Shown here: positions 1-7,646 of the stretch, piece by piece
Position numbering within the stretch: the stretch's first letter is position 1
Layout: every line of letters begins with the position of its first letter
Assembly: GCA_963676345.2 (NCBI GenBank)
Contig: CAXXTS010000004.1
Span: 372,001-436,000 of the forward strand
DNA: 64,000 nt
Source of the DNA: G963665925 sp963676345
GTDB lineage: Bacteria; Bacillota; Clostridia; Peptostreptococcales; Acidaminobacteraceae
Reading direction: 5' to 3'
Position numbers and translations under genes: made by a program
Notes under the pieces: model-generated
The model's database searches: none
What the model was told of the DNA's origin: nothing
The model's input: only the letters and a program-made list of their open reading frames with translations

Positions 1-453
1 GTCCCCCTTTGAATACTGAGCATCACGTATGTCTGCGTCCAGTGTTCCAGGTTCCATAGCTTGTTTGTAAACAATTTTACACTCAATATGTAAGTCACAG
101 TCTGAAATAATAGGCGTATCTACCGACTGCGCCTCAGCCAATGTCAAATTAGCCTGGGCAATCTTATCTATGTCACGGCCTGACTTACTTCCGCAAAGTG
201 CGAGTGCTTTCTTTAAATCCTTGTTTACCGGTACGCTGACCGTAAAGGTCTCTGCATCATCAATCATGGTATACGTATGACGCGAGTAACGAACGGGAAC
301 CATCAATATAGGCTTGTTCCAGATGCGACCAACATTGCCCCATCCTATAGTCATGGTATTCACTGCGTCCCCTTTTTTAACAGTCAAAAATGCCCCTTGA
401 ACCAGCTGCGTCAAATAGTCTTCAGAGAGTTGCTGAAAAGTTACTTCTTTCAT
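1..453 (-). CDS. flavin reductase-like (flavoredoxin-type) protein, 3' end cut by window
   Basis: The minus strand is open from an ATG at 453 to the window edge, giving 151 residues without a stop. A strong ribosome binding site (GAAAGGAG) lies just upstream. The visible part reads MKEVTFQQL, then a segment with MTIGWGNVGRIWNKPI followed by PVRYSRHTYTMI and FTVSVP. This resembles the FMN-binding split-barrel of the flavin reductase-like/flavoredoxin family, where the xxxGWGxxGxxWxKPxxxVxVR pattern forms the flavin pocket. Such proteins bind FMN and pass electrons from NAD(P)H or partner proteins. The C-terminal quarter is missing, so the family call rests on the N-terminal fold only. It is divergent from the DUF948-like gene at 582, and the two share a promoter region of about 130 bp. 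Confidence 0.75.
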   Translation of the reverse strand, partial: MKEVTFQQLSEDYLTQLVQGAFLTVKKGDAVNTMTIGWGNVGRIWNKPILMVPVRYSRHTYTMIDDAETFTVSVPVNKDLKKALALCGSKSGRDIDKIAQANLTLAEAQSVDTPIISDCDLHIECKIVYKQAMEPGTLDADIRDAQYSKGD

Positions 454-521
454 CCTACCGATCTCCTTTCCTTGTCATCCTATTTCAAATCATACCAAAA
501 ATAAGAAGGATTATATATACC

Positions 522-530
522 TTTGTCGAA
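522..530 (+). promoter_or_regulatory. single Spo0A-type box (0A box)
   Basis: TTTGTCGAA matches the core of the Spo0A binding site TGTCGAA. It sits between the divergent flavin reductase and DUF948-like genes. Unlike the abrB boxes it has no 10-bp-spaced partner, so it may be a chance match. Confidence 0.35.
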
Positions 531-581
531 ATGAGCTTTATAGATCTCAAAATATGATATGATGATTAAGAGGTGATTCAT

Positions 582-1088
582 ATGAATAGTGCAATTAACA
601 TTTCGCTCACATTCAAGGACATTGGCATGTTTGTCCTGTGGGCACTACTTACAAGTGTTCTCATATATATACTCATGATTCTCATTCGATTTTATCGAAC
701 CTTTAAGAAAGTTACGGGCATTCTCGATGAGAAAAGTACTGAAATCGATGCCGTTATTAATGAGCTGCCTGGTATTACCCAGAATGTCAACGTCATTACA
801 GGTGAGGTAGCCCATGGTATGGAAGCCTTCCATCAAAGTGTTGATAATATTGCTGAAACTTCTGACAATGTTACAGAAGCAATCGCTGAAAAGAGCGGTA
901 TGGCAGGTAAATTCTCTTCCATCATGCACACTGTATCCATTCTAAAAACATTTTATGATACATATTTCAACAGCGAGGCTGACGAGGCCGATTCAGAGAA
1001 AGTCATGGTTTGCAAAGAAGTTTCAAAATCAACGTTTGAAGCAGAACACAAAACAGATTCACCTGATACAGATCAGGGGGCATCTTAA
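582..1088 (+). CDS. DUF948-like single-pass membrane protein
   Basis: A 168-residue protein. I chose the ATG at 582 because AAGAGGTG lies 6 bases upstream; a GTG at 573 in the same frame overlaps that site. Residues about 10-33 form one hydrophobic helix. The following soluble part has regularly spaced hydrophobic residues typical of a coiled coil (ILDEKSTEIDAVINELPGI, then NVTEAIAEKSG), and the tail is acidic and polar. This is the plan of DUF948/YtxG-like proteins, small membrane-anchored proteins of Firmicutes with no firmly established activity. It is a single-gene unit with a terminator 20 bp downstream. The family call is by architecture, not by a catalytic motif. Confidence 0.6.
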   Translation: MNSAINISLTFKDIGMFVLWALLTSVLIYILMILIRFYRTFKKVTGILDEKSTEIDAVINELPGITQNVNVITGEVAHGMEAFHQSVDNIAETSDNVTEAIAEKSGMAGKFSSIMHTVSILKTFYDTYFNSEADEADSEKVMVCKEVSKSTFEAEHKTDSPDTDQGAS

Positions 1089-1107
1089 TCTAAAGACAAT
1101 ATTTAGG

Positions 1108-1158
1108 TAGCCATTTCCCAAGTTGTGATTAAACACGATGGGAAGTGGCTATTTTTTT
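1108..1158 (+). terminator. intrinsic terminator after the DUF948-like gene
   Basis: A 13-bp stem (TAGCCATTTCCCA pairing with TGGGAAGTGGCTA, one G-U pair) is followed by a run of seven T. Confidence 0.85.
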
Positions 1159-1255
1159 ACTATAAGACCCACGATTTACCAATGTACCTTCACACAATTG
1201 GAACATCGGTAATGTATGATATTCCTAAATATAGAATTTATCAAAAATTAAACAC

Positions 1256-1272
1256 TGTCGCATTTTGTCGAA
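1256..1272 (+). promoter_or_regulatory. tandem 0A boxes (distal pair) upstream of abrB
   Basis: TGTCGCA at 1256 and TGTCGAA at 1266 are spaced exactly 10 bp. This is the arrangement that binds a Spo0A dimer on one DNA face. The second half lies in the extended match TTTTGTCGAAA. The pair lies about 200 bp upstream of the promoter I assign to abrB. Confidence 0.55.
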
Positions 1273-1469
1273 ATTCTAAAGAATGGAATTTCCAATTATT
1301 CATTTTTGTTTTTTCCAAAAAGAAAATAATTTTATCCATATTTCCAATTTAAAGGTGTTATAATTGTATAATACTGGGTAACAACATACTGGAAGTTCAT
1401 ATATTAACTTTTTCTGCCTATTAATATTAAAGAACTGGACTGAATTACCATAAATATAGAAAAAAATGG

Positions 1470-1498
1470 TTGACTTTTATTGTAAACGTTGGTATTCT
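1470..1498 (+). promoter_or_regulatory. sigma-A promoter of abrB
   Basis: TTGACT (1470-1475), a 17-bp spacer and TATTCT (1493-1498). Predicted transcription would start near 1505, directly before the proximal 0A boxes at 1515-1531. Confidence 0.6.
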
Positions 1499-1514
1499 CT
1501 TAGTAAGCGAATTT

Positions 1515-1531
1515 TGTCGAATAATGTCTAG
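1515..1531 (+). promoter_or_regulatory. tandem 0A boxes overlapping the abrB transcript start
   Basis: TGTCGAA (1515) and TGTCTAG (1525) are spaced 10 bp, just downstream of the -10 element and before the abrB ribosome binding site. In Bacillus subtilis, Spo0A~P represses abrB from a tandem pair in the same place. The position fits a roadblock-type repressor site. Regulation is inferred. Confidence 0.6.
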
Positions 1532-1545
1532 AGGAGGATTTAAAT

Positions 1546-1788
1546 ATGAAATCAACTGGTATCGTACGTAAGGTTGACGAACTTGGCCGTGTGGTAATTC
1601 CAATCGAGCTAAGAAGAACATTGAGCATTGGTGAGAAGGACGCGCTAGAAATTTTTGTTGAAGGCGACACAATCATTCTCAAAAAATATGAACCAGCTTG
1701 CATCTTCTGTGGTCAAGCAAAGGGTGTTCGTAACCTAAAAGGTAAGAACATTTGCCCTGATTGTATCGAAGAAATGAAAAAGCTGTAA
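1546..1788 (+). CDS. abrB: AbrB-family transition-state regulator
   Basis: An 80-residue DNA-binding protein with a GAGGAGG ribosome binding site 8 bases before the ATG. Residues 1-45 form the AbrB/SpoVT swapped-hairpin domain: STGIVRKVDELGRVVIPIELRR followed by LEIFVEGDTIILKKY. The C-terminal part carries CIFCGQ and ICPDC, a four-Cys arrangement seen in clostridial AbrB proteins that may bind zinc. AbrB represses post-exponential genes during growth and is itself switched off by Spo0A~P at the start of stationary phase or sporulation. The two tandem 0A-box pairs upstream fit that circuit. The gene stands alone between its promoter and a strong terminator. The symbol abrB is by similarity; the paralog abh cannot be excluded. 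Confidence 0.88.
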   Translation: MKSTGIVRKVDELGRVVIPIELRRTLSIGEKDALEIFVEGDTIILKKYEPACIFCGQAKGVRNLKGKNICPDCIEEMKKL

Positions 1789-1805
1789 CTGCAAGGTAAA
1801 AATTC

Positions 1806-1852
1806 AAAAGCACCGTTGTAAAATGTAACATTTTACAACGGTGCTTTTTTTA
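1806..1852. terminator. strong bidirectional terminator between abrB and the MFS gene
   Basis: A near-perfect palindrome (AAAAGCACCGTTGTAAAATG, loop TAA, then its complement) ends in seven T on the plus strand, with an A-rich flank serving the minus-strand MFS gene. Confidence 0.9.
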
Positions 1853-1875
1853 TTGATTTAATGTCATTTTAAATT

Positions 1876-3072
1876 TTAATGTTCATATGCAACTTTTTCA
1901 CTTTGCTCAAGCTTCCCAAGCATGTAGGTGCTTAAGACCGCTATAATTACCGAATATATGGCCATTACTAAAAAAGCGGTTTTCAGCGTAGCCATATCTC
2001 CGATTTTTCCAACTACGGGAAAGAGCACAATCATATTTAAGCTAAATATCATACTGTCTACTGAGAGCAAGGTCGCACGTTGTGCGCTCGGTATTAAGCG
2101 ATTAATATAATCTCTGGTAACAATATATAGGATGCCTTCAAGTGCAGATAAATAGATGAAGGCTACACTTTCAAATGGTGTCAGTGCGATCATCCATAAG
2201 CCCAAGCTAACAAGAACCGGTAAAATACGTAGGAGAGCAGATGCACCAAAACGCTTTTCAATTTTCCAGGCATACATTCCTGCGAATCCACCAGCAAGGG
2301 ATGCAACCGCCAGAATAATTCCAATACGGGCTTCAGTCATGCCTTGATCCTTAAAAAAGTTCTGAAGATAAAAAAACTGTGTGGTCACAAATGTAATCAG
2401 TGTATTCACTGAAAAGTACAAGTAGGTTATCCGCGGCTTATCTTTCATATTTGCAAAAGCCTCAGTAATCTGGTTCCTCATTGATTCAAGGACACTCTTT
2501 GAAACAAGTCTTTCAACTTCCGGCTCCTGAAATCTAAAGCTGTATGCTACCGCAACGAGTGCAAAAACAATACTCACACCATATACCCATGCATAAGATT
2601 TCGTTGCAAGCCAACCACCAAAGACAAAGGCCAAGGTACTCGTCAACTGATAGATGATTTCCTTTCGGCCCATTACTTTCATAAAACCTTCTGACTTACT
2701 AATTGCCTTAAGGCTGTCATAGAGCAGGGCTTCGCCAGCGCCCGATTCAAAATTATAGGAAAGGGCAGCGATAATGAACGCCAACAGGTAGGCCCAAAAG
2801 CCTTGTCCTGTGAATACGAGAATGAAATCCAGGACTGCTAAGAGACGACCAATAATTCGGCTGGTTCTACGTCCGTACAAATCTGCAACAACACCTGTCG
2901 GTATTTCCATGAGGAATGATGTTAAGTGAAAAACAGACTCCAAAATTCCAAGCTGAAGCAAACTCATCCCCTTAGATGCAAGATAAATCATCCAAAGTCC
3001 TCGGGTTAAGCTGAAATTCATTAAAAATGTAAAGCCATACTCTTTAATTATATTTTTTTCTAGGTGTTTCAT
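1876..3072 (-). CDS. MFS transporter (putative drug exporter)
   Basis: A 398-residue polytopic protein with about twelve hydrophobic segments. The ATG at 3072 has AAGGAG six bases upstream. The loop after the second helix reads EIPTGVVADLYGRRTSRIIGR, the G-x-x-x-D-x-x-G-R-R signature of major facilitator superfamily carriers. The N-terminus (RGLWMIYLASKGMSLLQLGILES) resembles Firmicutes MFS exporters that remove small toxic molecules by proton antiport. The substrate cannot be read from sequence. It is preceded on the same strand by a 33-codon ORF and an intrinsic terminator, a layout typical of drug-inducible attenuation. It shares the downstream terminator with abrB. Confidence 0.85.
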   Translation of the reverse strand: MKHLEKNIIKEYGFTFLMNFSLTRGLWMIYLASKGMSLLQLGILESVFHLTSFLMEIPTGVVADLYGRRTSRIIGRLLAVLDFILVFTGQGFWAYLLAFIIAALSYNFESGAGEALLYDSLKAISKSEGFMKVMGRKEIIYQLTSTLAFVFGGWLATKSYAWVYGVSIVFALVAVAYSFRFQEPEVERLVSKSVLESMRNQITEAFANMKDKPRITYLYFSVNTLITFVTTQFFYLQNFFKDQGMTEARIGIILAVASLAGGFAGMYAWKIEKRFGASALLRILPVLVSLGLWMIALTPFESVAFIYLSALEGILYIVTRDYINRLIPSAQRATLLSVDSMIFSLNMIVLFPVVGKIGDMATLKTAFLVMAIYSVIIAVLSTYMLGKLEQSEKVAYEH

Positions 3073-3133
3073 AATAAGCTCCTTCTAAGCAAATTCTGTC
3101 TCATTTATGCCCGCCTCACCGGTTTGTGCGCAC

Positions 3134-3160
3134 GAAAAAGCCGAGCAATACAGCTCGGCT
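3134..3160 (-). terminator. intrinsic terminator/attenuator between the leader ORF and the MFS gene
   Basis: On the minus strand, AGCCGAGC, a 6-base loop and GCTCGGCT are followed by TTTTT. It lies 40 bp after the stop of the 33-codon ORF and 60 bp before the MFS start. It would stop transcription unless antitermination occurs. Confidence 0.7.
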
Positions 3161-3199
3161 AAATTAACAGAAATTGTATTTGCTTGCATAATTTGTATT

Positions 3200-3301
3200 T
3201 TATTGTCGCACAATCCCTAGTCTTCTCACATTTCCAGTTTTTGAAAACAGAGAAGCTGGCAGCGACGATAAAATTGTCGAATACGCAAGCTGAGCTTTCA
3301 T
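3200..3301 (-). CDS. 33-residue putative leader peptide of the MFS exporter gene
   Basis: A short ORF with GGAGAG four bases before the ATG. It encodes MKAQLAYSTILSSLPASLFS and then KTGNVRRLGIVRQ. It is followed by an intrinsic terminator and then the MFS gene on the same strand. Leader ORFs upstream of antibiotic-resistance and efflux genes often sense drug-stalled ribosomes; the Arg-Arg near the C-terminus resembles the basic residues in known macrolide-arrest peptides, but only loosely. It could instead be an independent small protein. I know of no named homologue. The case rests on the ribosome binding site, the position and the downstream hairpin. Confidence 0.5.
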   Translation of the reverse strand: MKAQLAYSTILSSLPASLFSKTGNVRRLGIVRQ

Positions 3302-3380
3302 GTTACTCTCCAATATGGTCTTTCATTTCAGGAACCTACTTCCTAAAACTAGATACACAATAATCCTATCATAGTTTGGA

Positions 3381-4226
3381 TTATAAATCTATGGTTAACT
3401 TGTAGACATCGCGCTTACTGAGCCCCCGGGCCTTTGCCACTTCAGCTGCCGCTTCCTTCTTACGCATGCCTTGATTAATATAAATCCGCAAATGGTCTTC
3501 TATAGACATGTCCAGATATGGATCTGATTTCTGCGTAGAAAGCGCTGGATCAGCCCCTTCAATAATCAGTACAAACTCACCACGGGGGGCATTTTCCTTA
3601 AAATGATCGATCAAACGACTTACCGTATTACGTGTATACGATTCGTACTTTTTCGTTAACTCCCTGGCTGCCGTCATCTGACGGTCACCAAATACTTCAA
3701 GTATACTCTGGAGGGTTTGATTTAAACGGTGGGGCGCTTCATAAAAAATCAGTGTTCTCTCTTCATCTCTTAGGGCTTCAAGAGCTAATTTTCTCTTCTT
3801 TTTATGCCGATCGAGAAACCCTTCAAACACAAATCGCCCTGTGGGTAGTCCAGATGCAACCAGCGCAGTAACAAATGCGGTTGCGCCCGGTTGGCTGACC
3901 ACCTCTATATCCTGCTCTATAGCGAGTCCAATCAGCTCTTCACCAGGATCAGAAATACCCGGTGTTCCCGCATCTGTCACGATGGCAACAGACTGTCCGT
4001 TTAGCATTTTATCAATGAGAACAGGACCTGCTTTCATCTTATTATGCTCATGATAACTGAAAAGTGGTGTGTGTATCTCAAAATGCGTCAGGAGTTTTTT
4101 ACTATGTCGCGTATCTTCCGCCGCGATAAGATCCACCTCCTTGAGGGTTCTGAGCACTCTGAGTGTTATGTCTTCCAAATTCCCAATGGGCGTTGGGCAA
4201 ATATAGAGCTTTCCTTGATTATTCAT
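3381..4226 (-). CDS. rsmI: 16S rRNA 2'-O-ribose C1402 methyltransferase RsmI
   Basis: A 281-residue member of the tetrapyrrole methylase fold. The N-terminus (GKLYICPTPIGNLEDITLR) and the VDLIAAEDTRHSKKLL segment are diagnostic of RsmI, as are VSQPGATAFVTALVASGLPT and IFYEAPHRL. RsmI uses S-adenosylmethionine to methylate the ribose of C1402 in the decoding centre of 16S rRNA. The start overlaps the stop of the upstream methyltransferase gene by one base (TAATG), so the two are translationally coupled. Length and C-terminus are normal. Confidence 0.95.
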   Translation of the reverse strand: MNNQGKLYICPTPIGNLEDITLRVLRTLKEVDLIAAEDTRHSKKLLTHFEIHTPLFSYHEHNKMKAGPVLIDKMLNGQSVAIVTDAGTPGISDPGEELIGLAIEQDIEVVSQPGATAFVTALVASGLPTGRFVFEGFLDRHKKKRKLALEALRDEERTLIFYEAPHRLNQTLQSILEVFGDRQMTAARELTKKYESYTRNTVSRLIDHFKENAPRGEFVLIIEGADPALSTQKSDPYLDMSIEDHLRIYINQGMRKKEAAAEVAKARGLSKRDVYKLTIDL

Positions 4227-4996
4227 TAGCGCTCCTGCCTTTCAAAACTGCTGATATTCGTCTTTCTGTAAATTTCATATATCTCTTCAGTATAGGTTCT
4301 ATCAGTATTTCGAACCACAAGGGGTTCAAGGACTTTAAGGTCAGGCTTTCCCCCTTTTGTGGCATGTACCAGAACAATATTGGGTTCTTTATGGGCAAAA
4401 GGATGAACAAAGCGCACACGCTTTGGCTCCAGGTTGTACTTGCGACACAATGTGAAAATATCAACTAGGCGATTGGGACGGTGAACCATAAAAAACTGGC
4501 CGCTTCCCCTTAAGAGTGTACTGGCTGACCTAATTACATCCTCTAAGTCACAGTGAATTTCGTGCCTGCTGATTGCCTTATAGTCAGATGGATTCACTTC
4601 ACCTACACCACTGGCCATATAGGGCGGATTTGAAATAACCACATCCATCGTATGTTTTCCTAAGTGCTTTAATACATTTACCAGATTATCTTCAATAATC
4701 TCAATGCGTTCCTGCAGTCCATTCATTTCAACTGAGCGCCGAGCCATATCGGCAACTTCACTTTGAATTTCAAATGCATATACCTTGGTCTCTACAGATT
4801 TGGCACTCACAAGCAGGGGAATAATCCCTGTCCCGGTACCCAAATCAACAACTTTACTGCCCTTGCGTATACGGGCAAAGTTGCTGATTAGCACCGCATC
4901 TATCCCAAAACAAAAACCCGCAGGATTTTGAATGATTCTTAGGCCATCAATCTGTAGGTCATCTACGCGCTCGTGTGGCTTAACGTACTTATCCAC
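4226..4996 (-). CDS. TrmN6/YabB-like N6-adenine methyltransferase
   Basis: A class I SAM-dependent methyltransferase with motif I VVDLGTGTGIIPLL and the catalytic motif SNPPYM, typical of N6-adenine methylases of the YabB/TrmN6 group that modify A37 of tRNA1(Val). I place the start at the GTG at 4996 because GGGAGG lies 7 bases upstream and the protein then begins close to the conserved ERVDDLQIDGL. An in-frame ATG at 5038 would add 14 residues but has a poorly placed ribosome binding site. As annotated the protein has 256 residues. It lies between ricT and rsmI, as yabB does in Bacillus. The tRNA substrate is inferred from the family. Confidence 0.85.
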   Translation of the reverse strand: MDKYVKPHERVDDLQIDGLRIIQNPAGFCFGIDAVLISNFARIRKGSKVVDLGTGTGIIPLLVSAKSVETKVYAFEIQSEVADMARRSVEMNGLQERIEIIEDNLVNVLKHLGKHTMDVVISNPPYMASGVGEVNPSDYKAISRHEIHCDLEDVIRSASTLLRGSGQFFMVHRPNRLVDIFTLCRKYNLEPKRVRFVHPFAHKEPNIVLVHATKGGKPDLKVLEPLVVRNTDRTYTEEIYEIYRKTNISSFERQER

Positions 4997-5083
4997 TTGT
5001 TTATCCTCCCAAAATGAACTTAAAGCCCGCACAGTCATCGATGTGCAAACACCTTCTGATGTACGAGCTTTTATTATATACCT

Positions 5084-6277
5084 TTACGATTCTTTCTTTT
5101 GATCTGGCTTTGGACGTTGCTTATCGGGACGTTTGCCTTTGAATCTAGGCTTCTTGTCTCCTTTATTGTCTGATCCGCCTTCATGTGTATCTTTTCTATC
5201 GCGATCTCCACGTGGCTTCTTGTGCTTAGGATATCTTGAACGATCGTTACGCGGCTTTTTACTTGGCTTTCTCTTTGGCGTGTGGTCTTTGTCTAAATCT
5301 TCCGATTTGGCGTCCTCAGCAGACGCGTCACGCTTGTTTGATGGCTTATCTGACTCAGGGGTTGACTGCGCAACCAACTTGGACTCATCATAATTCTCGT
5401 CATTATGAACCGGTTGTTTCTTATCTTTATGACAAGCGCCACCTTTTTCGCATCCCTTGGCTGACTTAATATCGTCCTTATGGATGATTAAAATATCTTC
5501 ACCCAGTTCGTTTTCCTTCTCATTTACAATGAGACGAACCTTCACAGATTCTTTCAGGATCACGGGTTCAATAACAATTGCCAGTCCTTCTGGTGTCATA
5601 ATGCGCTCATTTTTTCTTGGAAGTTCTTTTCGAATATGCACATAGTTTTCGTGCTCATATCTTAAACAGCACATCAACCTGCCGCAAATACCCGATATTT
5701 TTGTCGGATTAAGTGACAAGTTCTGATCTTTTGCCATTTTAATAGATACGGGCGCAAAATCCCCAAGCCAATTCGCACAGCAAAGGCCCACACCACAAGG
5801 TCCAATACCGTTAAGCATCTTTGCCTCATCACGTACACCAATCTGTCTGAGCTCGATGCGTGTTCTGAAAACAGAGGCAAGGTCCTTAACAAGCTCTCTA
5901 AAATCAACACGACCGTCTGCCGTAAAGTAGAAAATCACCTTGTTGTTATCAAAGGTATATTCCACATCAATCAGTTTCATTTCAAGTCCGTGTTTTGCAA
6001 CCTTTTCCTGACAAATTTCAAGCGCTTCAACAGCTCTTGCCTTATTCTCAAGATGAACGGTCTTATCGTCCTCTGTTGCAACACGTATTACCTTTTTAAG
6101 CGGCGGAACGATTTCGTCATCAGGCACCTGCTTTGGACCTACGACAACATCACCATATTCCACACCTCTTGCTGTTTCTACAATCGCCGCCTGTCCCTTT
6201 TCAATTTCATGGACATCGGGATCAAAATAATAGACTTTACCGGCACGTTTAAACCGAACGCCTACAACTGTCACCAT
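5084..6277 (-). CDS. ricT: RicT/YaaT, PSP1-domain regulatory iron-sulfur protein
   Basis: A 397-residue protein. Residues 1-270 are the PSP1 region: MVTVVGVRFKRAGKVYYFDP at the start, then RTRIELRQIGVRDEAKMLNG and CGVGLCCANWL, then CGRLMCCLRYEHENY. The cysteine clusters match those binding Fe-S in the RicA-RicF-RicT (Y) complex of Bacillus, which promotes RNase Y mRNA processing and affects sporulation and competence. Residues about 275-397 form an unusual hydrophilic tail rich in Lys, Arg, Asp and Pro (many KPR and GDR pieces), likely disordered and possibly RNA-binding. The holB-ricT order is the standard one. The two genes abut with no gap. Confidence 0.92.
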   Translation of the reverse strand: MVTVVGVRFKRAGKVYYFDPDVHEIEKGQAAIVETARGVEYGDVVVGPKQVPDDEIVPPLKKVIRVATEDDKTVHLENKARAVEALEICQEKVAKHGLEMKLIDVEYTFDNNKVIFYFTADGRVDFRELVKDLASVFRTRIELRQIGVRDEAKMLNGIGPCGVGLCCANWLGDFAPVSIKMAKDQNLSLNPTKISGICGRLMCCLRYEHENYVHIRKELPRKNERIMTPEGLAIVIEPVILKESVKVRLIVNEKENELGEDILIIHKDDIKSAKGCEKGGACHKDKKQPVHNDENYDESKLVAQSTPESDKPSNKRDASAEDAKSEDLDKDHTPKRKPSKKPRNDRSRYPKHKKPRGDRDRKDTHEGGSDNKGDKKPRFKGKRPDKQRPKPDQKKES

Positions 6278-7261
6278 TTACATACCCTCCTGGATATCGA
6301 GAATTAATGTTTCGAGCAATAAGCCTACATTTACATGCGATGCAAGCTGTGCCCTTGCCTGTTCTATTCTTTCAAGTGTTGTTATTATCTGCGTTAACGA
6401 TAAACGGTAAGATATCCTCTGAAGGTCTTCTAACTGATCTACATTAAATAGAAGCTTCGCATCCACACCATTTTTTATCATCATTATATCTCTAAACCAG
6501 AGCTTCATTAAATCAAAGACCTGATCAAGTTTTTCTTTTTGACTCTCCATTTCAGATGTCCACTCAAAACCCTTTGAAGTTCTACGCATAACCAGGTTCT
6601 GTGCAAAAACCGTAACATCTTCACGAAGCTTTATAAAAGCCTCATCTTCGATACACTCTTTAGCCCGTCCGATGGAACCATCTGCAAAAGCTGCAAAAAC
6701 TTCAGCTTGTGTAGGCTCTATATTATGGGCACTTACTAGGTAGTCCTGAATCATTTGCCGCTGTAAACGCTGAAAAGATACACATTGACATCTCGACTTT
6801 ATAGTAGGCAGCATACTGGCCATCTGATTGGTTATAAAAATAATTACTGCATACTTAGGCGGTTCTTCCAGAACCTTTAATATTCTATTCTGTGCACTCA
6901 GGGTCATTAAGTGGGCCTCCTTGATTACAGCAATCTTTCGATTGCCCGTAAAAGGCTTTAACTGAATGAACTCCTGAAAAAATTCTATTTGCTTATTTTT
7001 AATGCTCGCACCATCCGGAACAACAATTGTATAATCCGGATGATTGGATGATGCCATCTTGAGACACGCTGGGCAAACACCACAGGCTTGAGTTTCCTGA
7101 GTTTCGCATAATAAAGCTGCTGCCAGTGCTTCAGCAGTCATCGATTTTCCTACACCACGCACACCTTCAAAAATGTATGCATGTGCTAGATGACCACCAC
7201 TCAGTGCTTTTTGTATTCTCTCTTTTAACGGTTCATGACCAATAATTTTATCAAAATACAT
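6278..7261 (-). CDS. holB: DNA polymerase III delta' subunit
   Basis: A 327-residue AAA+ clamp-loader subunit. Residues 1-60 (IIGHEPLKERIQKAL, HAYIFEGVRGVGKSMTAEAL) carry the Walker A-like loop. A four-Cys zinc module follows (C52, CGVC, C, near residues 52-66). AVIIFITNQMASMLPTIKSRCQ contains the SRC sensor 1 motif. With delta and tau/gamma it loads the DnaN sliding clamp. It sits between darA and ricT, as in Bacillus. The C-terminal collar domain is weakly conserved but complete. Spacing to darA is one base. Confidence 0.92.
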   Translation of the reverse strand: MYFDKIIGHEPLKERIQKALSGGHLAHAYIFEGVRGVGKSMTAEALAAALLCETQETQACGVCPACLKMASSNHPDYTIVVPDGASIKNKQIEFFQEFIQLKPFTGNRKIAVIKEAHLMTLSAQNRILKVLEEPPKYAVIIFITNQMASMLPTIKSRCQCVSFQRLQRQMIQDYLVSAHNIEPTQAEVFAAFADGSIGRAKECIEDEAFIKLREDVTVFAQNLVMRRTSKGFEWTSEMESQKEKLDQVFDLMKLWFRDIMMIKNGVDAKLLFNVDQLEDLQRISYRLSLTQIITTLERIEQARAQLASHVNVGLLLETLILDIQEGM

Positions 7262-7262
7262 C

Positions 7263-7589
7263 TTAAACCTTCATATACTGTTCAACGTCAACAACAAAAA
7301 CAGTTGCACCACCAACGGTCACCTCAATAGGCATTGACATATATCCGCCCGCACCACCAACAAGTGTACTGGTCGGTGTAATTTCCTGCCTTGTCTTACA
7401 AACCGATTTTATGCTTTCTAATACAGAATCTACTTTTTCTTTTTCAACACCGATGAGAAGCGTTGTGTTTCCAGCTTTGAGAAATCCACCTGTCGATGCC
7501 AGTTTTGTCACTCGAAACTGGTCTTCATTTAATTTGTCAACAAGTAGTCCAGCGTCTTCATCGTGTACAATTGCAATTACAAGTTTCAT
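7263..7589 (-). CDS. darA: DarA/PstA-like cyclic di-AMP receptor
   Basis: A 108-residue P-II-like protein (YaaQ family). MKLVIAIVHDEDAGLLVDKL, the RVTKLASTGGFLKAGNTTLL segment and the ending VVDVEQYMKV match the c-di-AMP-binding trimer DarA/PstA. The TxxGGFL loop lies at the nucleotide site. It senses cyclic di-AMP; its downstream partners are not well defined. It is placed directly before holB as in Bacillus. A 57-bp gap separates it from lepB. Confidence 0.92.
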   Translation of the reverse strand: MKLVIAIVHDEDAGLLVDKLNEDQFRVTKLASTGGFLKAGNTTLLIGVEKEKVDSVLESIKSVCKTRQEITPTSTLVGGAGGYMSMPIEVTVGGATVFVVDVEQYMKV

Positions 7590-7646
7590 TCAAATCACTC
7601 CACTTAGCTATTATACCATATTCAATCCCTTTAAATCTCCGGCGCC

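Noticed and set aside
3275..3281. TGTCGAA, a possible 0A box
   Set aside because: It is inside the coding part of the putative leader ORF and is not paired at 10-bp spacing.
4219..4464. 81-codon minus-strand frame overlapping the methyltransferase gene
   Set aside because: It is in a different frame from the clear TrmN6-like protein and shows no family features.
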